The position numbers were made by a program, and so were the translations under genes. DNA of 64,000 nucleotides from NCBI GenBank assembly GCA_016711485.1, contig JADJSX010000024.1, forward strand, positions 124,001 through 188,000. Reading direction: 5' to 3'. Shown piece by piece: positions 52,092 through 61,851 of this stretch; position 1 is the stretch's first letter, and every line of letters starts with the position of its first letter. The notes below the pieces were generated by a model that was given only the letters and a program-made list of their open reading frames with translations, was not told the origin of the DNA and made no database searches. Source of the DNA: Leptospiraceae bacterium. GTDB lineage: Bacteria > Spirochaetota > Leptospiria > Leptospirales > Leptospiraceae.

Positions 52092-54437
52092 TTGGATAAA
52101 AAATTGATAGAAAATACTACAATCCTATTTATAAAGAATACTTTAGAGAATACAGGGGAAGTTTCCGATTTTTTACAGGAAGCTGGATATTCAATTCTTT
52201 CAATTGAAACTTCCAAATTATTTATTTCAAATTTGGAAAATACCACACCAGACTTAATTCTATATGATTTAGATAATTGTGAGAATGATTTAGGTATTTT
52301 TAAAGACTATCGTTTTTCTATAAAAAAAAATATTCCTATCGTATTTATATTTTCTAACGATAATGCAAAAAAATTCATTCGAGAAATTCAATCTGAATGG
52401 ATAGACATACTGGAAAAACCAATTAATTTTAATGAACTACTTTCACGTATTCGAATTCAGTTAGAGTTAAAATTACTTCGGGGCCGTCTGAGTTCCATCG
52501 ATATAAATTTTGAAACGACTTCTAATGAAAAAAGAATTGAATTAGAAAAAGTTAACTCACTATTACGCGCAAGTGACGAACGTTGGCAATTTGCTTTAGA
52601 GGGAAGTGGAGATGGGGTTTGGGACTGGAACCTCGCAACGAATGAAGTTTATTTTTCTAAACGCTGGAAAGAAATGCTTGGTTATACAGACAAGGATATG
52701 TGGGATACATACGAAGAATGGACAAAACATATTCATCCAGAAGATGTGGGCTGGGTCACCGATTCGATACAGTTACATTTATATGGTGATACTCCAGGTT
52801 ATAAATCTGAACATAGAGTGATTTGCAAAGATGGCTCTTATATTTGGGTACTTTCTCAAGGTAAAGTTATTACGAATGATGAAGGAAAACCGTCTAGAAT
52901 GGTAGGCACACATACCGACATTAGCCAAAGAAAAGAAAATGAAAAAAATTTACAGAAAGCAAAAAACGAAGCAGAAGTCGCTAATCGACTTAAAAGCGAA
53001 TTCCTAGCAAATATGAGTCATGAAATTAGAACTCCAATTAATGCTATTCTTGGATTTTCAGAAATACTGAAAGATAAATTAGCGGATAATGCAGATATAC
53101 TTGAATATCTACTTGGAATTCAAAAAAGTGGAAAAAATCTGATCAACTTAATCAATGATATCCTTGACATTGCAAAAATTGAAGCAGGGCGTTTAGAATT
53201 CACCTACTCTCCAGTTAATATGCTAAACGTTATTGGCGATATCAAACAAATTTTTTCTATTCAAACTGCTCGCAAAAATTTAAAACTTATTGTAAACCTA
53301 GATTCTAATTTACCGGAAACTATACTTCTAGATGACCTCAGACTTCGGCAAATATTATTTAACCTCATTGGTAATTCACTTAAATTTACCGAAAAAGGAG
53401 GTGTTACAATAAATGTTCATTGTAGTAAAAATGTATCAGATTCCAAATACATCAATCTATATTTGGAAGTTTCTGATACAGGAATAGGGATTCCTGAGAA
53501 AGAAATTATTACTGTTTTTGAACCTTTCAAACAGACTCATGGACAAAATGCATCAATCTATGGTGGAACTGGTTTGGGGTTATCCATTGTTAAACGACTA
53601 GTCGAAATGATGAATGGCTCAATCTCTTTAGAAAGCCAAGTGGGAAAAGGAACCAAATTCACTATAAGTCTTCCAAATATAGAATTAGCAAACAACTCTA
53701 TATCCCAAAAAAATGATGCCTTATTTATAAGTCGCAACACTAAATTTAAAAAGTCCAAAGTTTTACTTGTAGAAGATATTGAATCAAATCGAAAAGTAAT
53801 TGAAGGATATTTACAGGATTCTAACTTACAAATATTTGAAGCGTATAATGGTCGTATTGCGTTGGAAATGTTAAACGAACAGAATTTTGATTTGATTTTA
53901 ATGGATATACAAATGCCTGAACTCGATGGAGCAAGTGCATCAATTCAAATAAAACAAAATGAAAAACATAAAGAAATTCCAATTATTGTAATCACTGCTT
54001 ATGCAAGTAAAAATGATGCAATAGAGTTTCAAACATTCGCAGAAGGTTATTTGAGTAAACCAATGACTAAAACTACCCTAATCAAAGAAATTGCAAAATT
54101 TATTCCGTTAGAAGAATACAATGAAAATGATACTAAAAAAGATATTCCTGAAGACTTTTTTGCCTTAGCCCAAAATCTAATTGCAGAAAATAAAATACCG
54201 ATAGAGTTTATTGATAAATTTATTCTATGGTATAAAAATAGTGAAATTGCGAGAAAATCATTGAATACAAATAAACTCAAAATTTGTTTTCTTGAATTAA
54301 AATCTTTAAGTACAGAATACGATTTAGAAATATTTAATGAATTTTCTGATCTTCAAATCAAATTAATAAATACATTTGCAATCAGCGAAATATCAATACA
54401 GCTGAGTAAGTTGGATGAAGTTTATGCTCAATTATAA
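52092..54437 (+). CDS. Hybrid sensor histidine kinase (REC-PAS-HisKA-HATPase-REC)
   Basis: 781 aa from TTG 52092; no membrane helix, so cytoplasmic. Domains: a receiver-like N-domain (phospho-acceptor-position Asp59 in ILYDLDNCE, Lys in EKPIN), PAS about 155-285 (RWQFALEGSGDGVWDWNLAT), HisKA with His310 in NMSHEIRTPINAILGFS, HATPase (LIGNSLKFTEKGG, DTGIGIPEKE, GGTGLGLSIVKRL), and a second receiver with Asp605 (LILMDIQMPELDG) and Lys in YLSKPMTK. The last ~90 aa resemble an HPt helix bundle without its His. The following gene overlaps by 23 bases and is another kinase, so the two probably act together. Confidence 0.9.
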   Translation: MDKKLIENTTILFIKNTLENTGEVSDFLQEAGYSILSIETSKLFISNLENTTPDLILYDLDNCENDLGIFKDYRFSIKKNIPIVFIFSNDNAKKFIREIQSEWIDILEKPINFNELLSRIRIQLELKLLRGRLSSIDINFETTSNEKRIELEKVNSLLRASDERWQFALEGSGDGVWDWNLATNEVYFSKRWKEMLGYTDKDMWDTYEEWTKHIHPEDVGWVTDSIQLHLYGDTPGYKSEHRVICKDGSYIWVLSQGKVITNDEGKPSRMVGTHTDISQRKENEKNLQKAKNEAEVANRLKSEFLANMSHEIRTPINAILGFSEILKDKLADNADILEYLLGIQKSGKNLINLINDILDIAKIEAGRLEFTYSPVNMLNVIGDIKQIFSIQTARKNLKLIVNLDSNLPETILLDDLRLRQILFNLIGNSLKFTEKGGVTINVHCSKNVSDSKYINLYLEVSDTGIGIPEKEIITVFEPFKQTHGQNASIYGGTGLGLSIVKRLVEMMNGSISLESQVGKGTKFTISLPNIELANNSISQKNDALFISRNTKFKKSKVLLVEDIESNRKVIEGYLQDSNLQIFEAYNGRIALEMLNEQNFDLILMDIQMPELDGASASIQIKQNEKHKEIPIIVITAYASKNDAIEFQTFAEGYLSKPMTKTTLIKEIAKFIPLEEYNENDTKKDIPEDFFALAQNLIAENKIPIEFIDKFILWYKNSEIARKSLNTNKLKICFLELKSLSTEYDLEIFNEFSDLQIKLINTFAISEISIQLSKLDEVYAQL

Positions 54438-55599
54438 AACAGAAAATATAAGTTCCCATATTCTAATTGTTGACGATATAGGTGAAAACTTACAAGTCCT
54501 TGGCAATATATTAAGCAAAGAAGGTTACGATACTAGTTTTGCATTGGACGGCAAACAAGCACTTTCCGCAATTGATAAATTTTTACCCGATTTAATATTA
54601 CTGGATATTTCTATGCCTATTATGGACGGGTTCGAAGTTTGCAAAATTCTAAAACAAGAAGAGCGAACAAAAAATATACCGATTATATTTTTAACTGCAA
54701 AAACAGAAATAGATAACGTAATTCACGGATTTAGTCTCGGTGCAGATGATTATGTAATGAAACCATTTAATTCATTGGAACTGCTAGCGAGAGTTCGTTC
54801 GCATGTCGATTTAAAAAAATCGAAGGATTTAATTCTTGAACAAAACAATCAATTAAATGATGTAGTTTCTCAACTTTCTCTAAAAAACGAAGAGCTTAAA
54901 CTTGTAGTTGCGGCTAAGGACAAATTCTTTTCAATTATTGCTCACGATTTAAAAGGACCTGTAGGCAATTTAAATTCTTTTTTAAATTTTATGACAGAAC
55001 AATCAGATAAAATTTCAAAAGAAAATTTTCAAAAAAACTTACATTTACTTCAGACATCCTCCCAAAATATTAAGGATTTGCTAGAAAATCTATTAACTTG
55101 GGCAAGGGCACAACGAGGGGACATTGAATATAATCCGGATAATTATGACATACTTAATCTAGTTAATTCAAATATTCATTTACTCGAATCTTCTGCTATC
55201 AATAAAAGCGTATCGATCATTAATAAAATACAGAATTGTATGAATGGTTTTTTTGACTATAATATGATCAATACTGTGTTTAGAAATCTATTGAGTAATT
55301 CAATTAAATATACAAAGTTCCATGGAACTATTACAATTATGGCTATTGAGTTGGAAAAAGAAATCGAAATTTCAATTCAAGATACTGGTGTGGGAATGAG
55401 TAAAACGATTGCTGAAGATTTATTTAGAATTGATGTGAAACATTTTAGCACAAGCGGTACAAACGGCGAAAAAGGCACAGGACTCGGACTAATTCTTTGC
55501 AAAGAATTTATCGACAAACATGGAGGCAAAATTTGGGCAGAAAGCGAAAAAGAAAAAGGTAGTACGTTTAAGTTTTTAATTCCCAAATTCTCAAAATAA
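54415..55599 (+). CDS. Receiver-histidine kinase (REC-HisKA-HATPase)
   Basis: 394 aa. The N-terminal receiver has Asp64 in LILLDISMPIMDGFEVCKIL and Lys in DDYVMKPFNSLELLARVRSH. A coiled-coil linker leads to a HisKA domain with His177 in FFSIIAHDLKGPVGNLNSFL. The HATPase shows LLSNSIKYTKFHG, DTGVGMSKTI and GEKGTGLGLILCKEFIDKHG. It has no membrane segment. The start lies inside the upstream kinase gene (ATG 54415; an alternative at 54424). Such receiver-kinases take a phosphoryl signal from a partner and pass it on; the upstream hybrid kinase is the obvious donor. Confidence 0.9.
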   Translation: MKFMLNYKTENISSHILIVDDIGENLQVLGNILSKEGYDTSFALDGKQALSAIDKFLPDLILLDISMPIMDGFEVCKILKQEERTKNIPIIFLTAKTEIDNVIHGFSLGADDYVMKPFNSLELLARVRSHVDLKKSKDLILEQNNQLNDVVSQLSLKNEELKLVVAAKDKFFSIIAHDLKGPVGNLNSFLNFMTEQSDKISKENFQKNLHLLQTSSQNIKDLLENLLTWARAQRGDIEYNPDNYDILNLVNSNIHLLESSAINKSVSIINKIQNCMNGFFDYNMINTVFRNLLSNSIKYTKFHGTITIMAIELEKEIEISIQDTGVGMSKTIAEDLFRIDVKHFSTSGTNGEKGTGLGLILCKEFIDKHGGKIWAESEKEKGSTFKFLIPKFSK

Positions 55600-55711
55600 A
55601 ACTCTCTTCAAGCAAACTGGGAATTATCCTCTGAAGTATAATGACTAGTATACTACGTTGATCCTATTATTCCTTTGAATCTAACTATATTTTCTCTCTC
55701 ATTCTTAATAA

Positions 55712-57997
55712 CTAAGTTACTTCCTGTGCCTCTACTACAGCAATAGTAGTAAGGTTAATAATTTCTCTAACAGAACAATCTAAAGGTAAAACGTGCATTG
55801 GTTTTTTTAAACCTAATAATATTGGACCAATTACCTCCGCACCGCCTAATTCAAACATAAGTTTATAAGCAATGTTTCCGGAAGCAAGATTTGGAAATAT
55901 TAATGTATTTACATTCTTATCGACTAACGTTGAAAATGGGAATTGTTCCTTTAATATTTCGTTATTCGTCGCAAAATTAGCCTGTAGTTCCCCATCTACT
56001 ATCAAATCTGGATAACCTTTGTGTAATTGTGCGACTGCATCTCTGACTTTCGTTGGCTCAGAGTCAGTGCTAGATCCAAAATTGGAATAAGATAACATTG
56101 CTATTCTAGGGACAATACCAAATCGTTTAATTGCCTTTGCGGATAATAATGCTATATCCACTAAATCTTGAGTAGATGGATTTACATTTACAGTAGTATC
56201 AGCAAAGAAAAATGTTCCCTTAGCAGTTGTGATTATATACATTCCAGCAGTAATTCGTGCTCCATCTTCCATACCTATTATCTGTAAACTAGATCGAATC
56301 GGGCTCGCATAACTGCGAGTAATCCCTGCAATCATCGCATCAGCCATCCCAAACTCCACCATCATTGCACCGAAGTATTGTCTATTTTGCATTTTATGTT
56401 CTGCATCATAAAGAGTAACACCGCGCCTTTTTCTTTTTTCCAAAAATGCTTCCGCAAATTTATGTGCTAAATCTTCTGCTTCTTTCCCATGTGGATTTAG
56501 TATTTGCATTCCAAACAAATCCAGACTAAATTCTTTTGCGATTCCTTCAATTTTCTCTTTGTCGCCAAGTAGTATCGGAATAGCAACCCCGTCTTCTTTT
56601 AATGCAAGAGCCGCCTTCAGAATTTTATAATTATCCGCTTCTGCAAATACAACTCGTTTTGGGTTTCTTTTGGCTTTTTCTGTGAAAGTTCGAATTAGTT
56701 TATTGTCCTGTCCCATGAGGCTAATAAGAGATTGTTTATACTCCTCCCAATCTTTAATGGATTTTTTGGCGACACCTGAATCGATAGCCGCTTTCGCTAC
56801 GGCAGGAGATACTATATAAATTAACCTTGGATCAATTGGTTTTGGAATTATATAGTCTCGTCCAAAAGAAAGATTTTTTGAATTATAGGCAAGATTTACA
56901 GACTCGGGAACTGGTTCTTTAGCTAGTGCGGCTATTGCATATACGGCGGCCCGTTTCATTTCTTCATTAATCTTAGTTGCCATAACATCGAGTGCACCTC
57001 TAAATATATAAGGAAAACCTAATACATTATTTACTTGATTGGGATGGTCTGACCTACCAGTCGCAACGATTATATCCTCTCTCGAAGCTACTGCTTCTTC
57101 GTAGGAAATTTCTGGATCCGGGTTTGCCAAGGCAAGAACGATAGGATTTTTGGCCATACTCTTTACCATTTCGCTTGTTACTATATTTCCTTTGGATAAA
57201 CCAACAAATACATCGGCTCCTTTCATTGCATCCGCCAAAGTTTTAGCTGAAGATTTTACGGCAAAGTTTTTCTTTTGGTCGTCAATGTCTGTTCTGTCAA
57301 CAGTTATAACACCTTTACTATCCAACATTAGAATATTTTCCTTCGATACACCTACGGATACATATAATTTTGCGCACGAAATTGCTGCGGCTCCGGCTCC
57401 GTTTACGACTAATTTTATCTTTGAAAGTTCTTTTTTGGTAATTTCACAAGCGTTGATTAATGCAGCTGAGGAGATAATCGCTGTTCCATGTTGGTCGTCA
57501 TGCATGAGAGGAATATTCAATTCTTCCTTTAATCGTGTTTCAATTTCAAAACATTCTGGAGCCTTTATATCTTCTAAATTAATTCCTCCAAAAGTAGGAG
57601 CGATTGCTTTTACAGTTTGAATAAAAACTTCTACGTCTTTAGTATCTACCTCGATATCAAATACATCAATACCTGCATAGATTTTAAATAACATACCCTT
57701 TCCTTCCATTACCGGTTTTCCGGCTAACGGACCAATATCCCCTAATCCAAGGACGGCAGTTCCATTGGAAATAACGGCTACCAGATTACCTTTCGCAGTA
57801 TATTTATAAACATCGTCTGGATTTTTTGCTATTTCTAAACATGGCTCTGCCACACCCGGCGAATAAGCAAGAGATAAATCCCTCTGAGTGCTATGTGCTT
57901 TGGTGGGAATAACTTCTATTTTTCCAGGTTTCCCTGAAGAGTGATAATCTAATGCTTCTTCTTTTTTAATTTTTGCTGGAATGATTGGTTTACTCAT
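55712..57997 (-). CDS. maeB: NADP-dependent malic enzyme with C-terminal phosphotransacetylase-like domain
   Basis: A 761-aa protein with the length and two-domain layout of MaeB. The N-terminal half is malic enzyme: [60 protein letters not shown] and [20 protein letters not shown] for NAD(P) binding. The C-terminal half from about residue 440 is a phosphate acetyltransferase-like domain ([40 protein letters not shown]), usually regulatory. It decarboxylates malate to pyruvate and makes NADPH. ATG 57997 has no overlapping neighbour; it is convergent with the kinase pair, with a 110-bp gap. Confidence 0.95.
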   Translation of the reverse strand: MSKPIIPAKIKKEEALDYHSSGKPGKIEVIPTKAHSTQRDLSLAYSPGVAEPCLEIAKNPDDVYKYTAKGNLVAVISNGTAVLGLGDIGPLAGKPVMEGKGMLFKIYAGIDVFDIEVDTKDVEVFIQTVKAIAPTFGGINLEDIKAPECFEIETRLKEELNIPLMHDDQHGTAIISSAALINACEITKKELSKIKLVVNGAGAAAISCAKLYVSVGVSKENILMLDSKGVITVDRTDIDDQKKNFAVKSSAKTLADAMKGADVFVGLSKGNIVTSEMVKSMAKNPIVLALANPDPEISYEEAVASREDIIVATGRSDHPNQVNNVLGFPYIFRGALDVMATKINEEMKRAAVYAIAALAKEPVPESVNLAYNSKNLSFGRDYIIPKPIDPRLIYIVSPAVAKAAIDSGVAKKSIKDWEEYKQSLISLMGQDNKLIRTFTEKAKRNPKRVVFAEADNYKILKAALALKEDGVAIPILLGDKEKIEGIAKEFSLDLFGMQILNPHGKEAEDLAHKFAEAFLEKRKRRGVTLYDAEHKMQNRQYFGAMMVEFGMADAMIAGITRSYASPIRSSLQIIGMEDGARITAGMYIITTAKGTFFFADTTVNVNPSTQDLVDIALLSAKAIKRFGIVPRIAMLSYSNFGSSTDSEPTKVRDAVAQLHKGYPDLIVDGELQANFATNNEILKEQFPFSTLVDKNVNTLIFPNLASGNIAYKLMFELGGAEVIGPILLGLKKPMHVLPLDCSVREIINLTTIAVVEAQEVT

Positions 57998-58345
57998 GGT
58001 TTTTTTATCCTAATCCTTTAGTGCGACCTTGGACCAATTGAATACATCAAAAATCAAAATTGCAACTATAATATAGTAATTCTTAAATTTCTAATGAGAA
58101 CTAAAAAAGTTACATAAAACCAATGATGAAATTAGACAAAAACTTCAGTAGAACGTTTTACCCATATATACTCAGTCACATTTAAAAAAATCATAATACC
58201 GATTGCGTAAGATGAGTTTAAATAAAGTGAATTTTTTTATTACTTTTGTTAAGCAATGATAATGTAAGGTGAGTTACTAATAAAATAAAAGACATCAATG
58301 AATTTCTAAAAGATTTTTTTGAATTTTCTGATTCTGAATTTGATA
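57998..58345. other. Intergenic region with degenerate family 1 repeat
   Basis: No gene was seen. At 58203-58282 two fragments of family 1 ends appear: GATTGCGTAAGATGAGTTTA and AATGTAAGGTGAGTTACTAA, with AAGCAATGATAATG between, a motif also in copy D at 62.96 kb. The repeat is degenerate or a shorter relative. The rest should include the malic enzyme promoter; none was identified. Confidence 0.5.
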
Positions 58346-59419
58346 TTACAATCTCATTTTACTTACCATTTCGCATAATCGTAATTTGTCTACAACTGGA
58401 AGACCGTAAACGGATATACTTAAATATTTTGCAGCAAGTGCAGCTTCAAAAGAGTTCAGAATATTACCGTCATTCTTAAAAATATGCGATGAAATTTCAA
58501 ATGAATCACGATTTGTCTCAATAGGAGCATTAAATAGACGAATTTCATTGTAATTAAGAGCGGTTTCTCGATGTTTGCCAAATAAAAATGTATCTTGGTA
58601 ACTAGTTAGTTTGTCCTTTTCAAAAACAAGAACAGTCTCGGCATTCCATCTCTGTAAACCTAAATACAAAAAAGGAATTAAAAAAATCATTAGAAATATT
58701 AAAGTAAAAATATGTGTTCGGGAAAAACCATCTAATAAAATGGAATCAATCCAAATGAACAATCCTATAATAAATATTGAAATGATAGGATAAAGATATA
58801 CAGGTAATTTCATTTTCCACCGAAGAGTGCATGAATTTTCAGATCTATTAGTAATGATTTCTTCGAACTTAAAATCACAAATTACACGGCTGTCAAAAGG
58901 TTGATTCATGTTTGGATCAAATGGTGCATCCTTTAAATCAAAATAGATAGGCAGTTCAAATTCACTTCGAACTTGATTTATTATTTGTTTTATTTCTGTA
59001 AAATCTTTAGATTCTTTTAATTGAAAATAAGCACCAGTTTTTAAATACAAATTCAATTGATGGTAAATTACAATTTTTTCCTTTTCGGATTTATTGTATT
59101 CAGTCTTAACATATCCTAAAAAGTCTTCCTGCAAAAGTTTATAATCCGACTTACTTAGATTATCCGCTACTGTAGTCAATTTTGTGAATGTATTGATTCG
59201 CATATTTAAACCCGAGTTACACCCGCCGCCGATTAAGCCTGTATAGATAACAACAATAACTGCCGAAAAAGATGCGACTGCCGAAAAACGGAATTTGTAA
59301 TTATAAAAAATAAATGCGCCTGCTAAAAAAACTATGAATTCAATTCCAACTAAAAGGATAGCAACGATTAATCCGGATTCTTTCCATAAGATTTCTTGCT
59401 TTGAAAATAAAATTTCCAT
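58346..59419 (-). CDS. Integral membrane protein of unknown function
   Basis: 357 aa. Two N-terminal helices (SGLIVAILLVGIEFIVFLAG; VASFSAVIVVIYTGLIGGGC), an extracytoplasmic helical/beta domain of about 120 aa (NTFTKLTTVADNLSKSDYKL, ESKDFTEIKQIINQV), then two more helices (PVYLYPIISIFIIGLFIWID; HIFTLIFLMIFLIPFLYLGL) and a cytoplasmic PH-like C-terminus (FEKDKLTSYQDTFLFGKHRE). The order of two membrane hairpins around a domain and a final small domain is recognisable, but I cannot place it in a family. It stands alone. Confidence 0.65.
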   Translation of the reverse strand: MEILFSKQEILWKESGLIVAILLVGIEFIVFLAGAFIFYNYKFRFSAVASFSAVIVVIYTGLIGGGCNSGLNMRINTFTKLTTVADNLSKSDYKLLQEDFLGYVKTEYNKSEKEKIVIYHQLNLYLKTGAYFQLKESKDFTEIKQIINQVRSEFELPIYFDLKDAPFDPNMNQPFDSRVICDFKFEEIITNRSENSCTLRWKMKLPVYLYPIISIFIIGLFIWIDSILLDGFSRTHIFTLIFLMIFLIPFLYLGLQRWNAETVLVFEKDKLTSYQDTFLFGKHRETALNYNEIRLFNAPIETNRDSFEISSHIFKNDGNILNSFEAALAAKYLSISVYGLPVVDKLRLCEMVSKMRL

Positions 59420-59638
59420 AATAACTTTTTAATTAGTTATATCAAAACTGTAAATATTTTCATAATATGTTATCAAAAAAACTTATTCGTAGGAATCAAT
59501 TGAATGAGAGAAACTGAAAGCCCACTTTTCCCCATGGCACATTCTTAAATTAATAAAGTAAATTCCAATTCGTTTTCAAAGAGCTTTGTTATCGCTATTT
59601 TTTGGCAGTTGGCTTGCGCAATAACGAAAGATATTGAG

Positions 59639-60361
59639 TTATAGTGAGTTAATTAATTTTTTATTTAAAATTTCAGGATGTTCGATGATCTTACTCCAAG
59701 CGGTAAATATTTTACTCTCAGTAGTTTTTTCATTTACTAAATGAAGAGGATGAACATCGCCAATTTTTTCTTTTATTATACTAATTTTTTCAATAGGAAT
59801 TGTAGCAAATAGACTCACCAAACTTAAATCAAAATGTGCACCAGCGTTTTCAAATAAATAGTTTATTGCGGTAGAATGACTCATTGGATTTCTGTAAGGT
59901 CTTATGCTAGTTAACGCATCATATACATCTGCAATTGCGATAATTTTCCCTTCCAGAGAAATTTCGGTTCCTTTTAATCCGAGCGGATAACCAGAACCGT
60001 CTATTCTTTCGTGATGCTCTAAAATCCCATTTTTAATAAAAGGAATCAGCGAATTATTTTCTAACTCCCCTTTTCCAAATAGAGAATGTTTCTCTACTCT
60101 ATTTCGCTCTTCCGGAGTTAATTTACCAGGCTTTTGTAAAATATGAGGAGGTATTTTTAATTTTCCAATATCATGCGAGACTGCACCCATAAACAAATAA
60201 AATAATTCAGGTTCACTTAGGCCAAGCATTTCTCCCATAATTAGTGAATAGTCAGAAACTCGCCAGCTATGCCCTGCAGAATAAGAATCTACAGAATGTA
60301 AACTTTCGATTAATTCGAGAATATGTAGTACCTCTGGCAAAGATAAAAATGCATGGTTCAT
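59639..60361 (-). CDS. HD-GYP domain phosphodiesterase
   Basis: A 240-aa stand-alone HD-GYP protein. His-Asp of the HD pair is at 63-64 (AVSHDIGKLKIPPHILQKPG), and the GYP signature at 116-126 (HHERIDGSGYPLGLKG). ADVYDALTSIRPYRNPMSHS is the following helix, typical of the family. It should cleave cyclic di-GMP or a related cyclic dinucleotide. It has no sensor domain, so control would come by partner proteins or expression. A PilZ protein at 39.4 kb suggests a c-di-GMP pathway. Confidence 0.9.
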   Translation of the reverse strand: MNHAFLSLPEVLHILELIESLHSVDSYSAGHSWRVSDYSLIMGEMLGLSEPELFYLFMGAVSHDIGKLKIPPHILQKPGKLTPEERNRVEKHSLFGKGELENNSLIPFIKNGILEHHERIDGSGYPLGLKGTEISLEGKIIAIADVYDALTSIRPYRNPMSHSTAINYLFENAGAHFDLSLVSLFATIPIEKISIIKEKIGDVHPLHLVNEKTTESKIFTAWSKIIEHPEILNKKLINSL

Positions 60362-60716
60362 ATTAGTTATTTTATCCTAAATTAAAAACAATTCAATATC
60401 ATCAATAAAAATTAATTTTAGAATCGATTGCATAATTGCTTTCTGTGGGGATTAATTACTTTTATATTTAGTTTTATTCAGAGGTAAAAAAACCGTCATA
60501 CGCCATAATACTACTTCATACTGACTTATATATACGAATCATGACATTTGGATTGTATTCACAGACCAAGTCGTCAGTGAGCACCCAAAAGTATTTTTAT
60601 GAAGGGAATTTTTTTTGGAATAAGACTATAAAAAAATGTAAGCACAAAAAAGTGGGGTTATTTACAATTTTGTGCTTACAAATTTATTCGATTACAAAAT
60701 CAAAGTAATTTTAGAA
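60362..60716. other. Intergenic region between HD-GYP and lipoprotein genes
   Basis: No gene was seen. It includes the terminator of the upstream minus-strand lipoprotein gene (60637-60680) and presumably the HD-GYP promoter. No other element was found. Confidence 0.45.
60637..60680 (-). terminator. Rho-independent terminator of the lipoprotein gene
   Basis: TGTAAGCACAAAA (60637-60649) and TTTTGTGCTTACA (60668-60680) form a perfect 13-bp stem. On the minus strand the stem is followed by TTTTTT (A-run 60631-60636), about 40 bases after the stop of the lipoprotein gene. All parts of an intrinsic terminator are present. Confidence 0.8.
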
Positions 60717-61379
60717 TTACTTTTTAGGTTTAGCTAATTCTTCTTTGATTTTCGCAAAAAGAGCATTAGCTGCTTGAGTAGCGGCAGTTGAAATTAATAC
60801 TTTCTTTTGGTTATCATCTGCTTTTTCGAATAACATACTGTTAACCATAACTGAATCGATTTGAACTACATATTGAATGCTAGCATCTTTCACATCATAA
60901 AGCGCAAAACGGTAAGTTAGCCCCGGTGCTTGTTTAAGACCTTCTTTCGTTCCTGATACGATAGGAAATGCAAGAGCGTCTACTCCAATTTTAGTAGCAA
61001 GTTTAGCAAAAATCTCAGTTGTTTTAGGATCTACAGAATTAGAGTTTACAATTGCTTCTGTAACATTTCCCATTGCTTTATCCAATTCATTTTTGATTTT
61101 TAATCCGTCAGCTACTTTGATAGTAGCGTCTCCACCTGGAATAAGACTGCTATAGATATTTCCAACTTCAGCTTGAGCTATAGAACCAAAAGCTTTATTG
61201 CTTTCATCATCGGAAGCTCCGATAGTTTTAGAACTAGTATCATAAACAGACATAGTTACAACTTTTTTAGTATCAGGATTAATTCCTTTTCTAGTTTCAA
61301 ATTTAACTGGTGCCGTACTTGCACAACCGATAGTTGCAAAAATTAAAGTCACAGTAATAAGTAATATTTTTTTTAACAT
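60717..61379 (-). CDS. Lipoprotein of unknown function
   Basis: A 220-aa protein: MLKKILLITVTLIFATIGC with Cys19 as lipidation site (ATIGC). The mature protein is helix/strand mixed (SIAQAEVGNIYSSLIPGGDA, TKIGVDALAFPIVSGTKEGL, YRFALYDVKDASIQYVVQID), ending in KKVLISTAATQAANALFAKI and a basic tail. The 'VDALAFPIVSG...YRFALYD' pattern is like outer-membrane lipoproteins that share the anticodon-binding-like fold of CsgG or PelC (weak similarity). It is monocistronic with its own terminator. Confidence 0.7.
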   Translation of the reverse strand: MLKKILLITVTLIFATIGCASTAPVKFETRKGINPDTKKVVTMSVYDTSSKTIGASDDESNKAFGSIAQAEVGNIYSSLIPGGDATIKVADGLKIKNELDKAMGNVTEAIVNSNSVDPKTTEIFAKLATKIGVDALAFPIVSGTKEGLKQAPGLTYRFALYDVKDASIQYVVQIDSVMVNSMLFEKADDNQKKVLISTAATQAANALFAKIKEELAKPKK

Positions 61380-61851
61380 AATATATTAATCTCCTGTATT
61401 ACTACTTCTGATAATAGAATTCATGAGTCTATCAAATAATATTTTACTGACCTACAATTATCCGCTTTATACACCAACGCCAAAATAAATTACACCTTGC
61501 GAAAGAAAATATCTAGAAGTCTTCTTATTGTTCGCGGGTATGTAAAATCTTTGTTTTTACACAGCCCGTTAATCGATTCACTTTACAACAAAGTAACGTG
61601 CGACAATTTAATTGAATCGTAAATTTCATTTTCGGAACTCTGAGGCGGACGACCAATTCGCACCTTAGAGCAAATAGATTGAATTTTGGAGGAGAGCATT
61701 TAAAAAGCAAAGAAGTAGGACAAATTCGTATTTTTAGGCAAATACTCACAGATTTTGGCGATCCTACCGACAAAACTTCTTATTTTTAACTTTACAAGTT
61801 ATGTCTCATTAGAATAATGTGACATAACATAAATAGAAGGCAGCAAAAACC
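61380..61851. other. Divergent intergenic region with an operator-like palindrome
   Basis: No convincing gene: a minus-strand open frame at 61525-61773 lacks family features and a ribosome site. GTTATGTC (61798-61805) and GACATAAC (61821-61828) form an interrupted palindrome about 25 bases before the aminotransferase start. It could be an operator; the surroundings (ATAACATAAATAGAAGGCAG) include AGAAGG as the ribosome site. Confidence 0.5.

Noticed and set aside
57150..57620. 156-codon plus-strand frame inside maeB
   Set aside because: It is the complement of a highly conserved enzyme; no ribosome site, no known family.
61525..61773. 82-codon minus-strand frame in the intergenic region
   Set aside because: No ribosome site, no signal or domain, and the amino-acid composition looks random.
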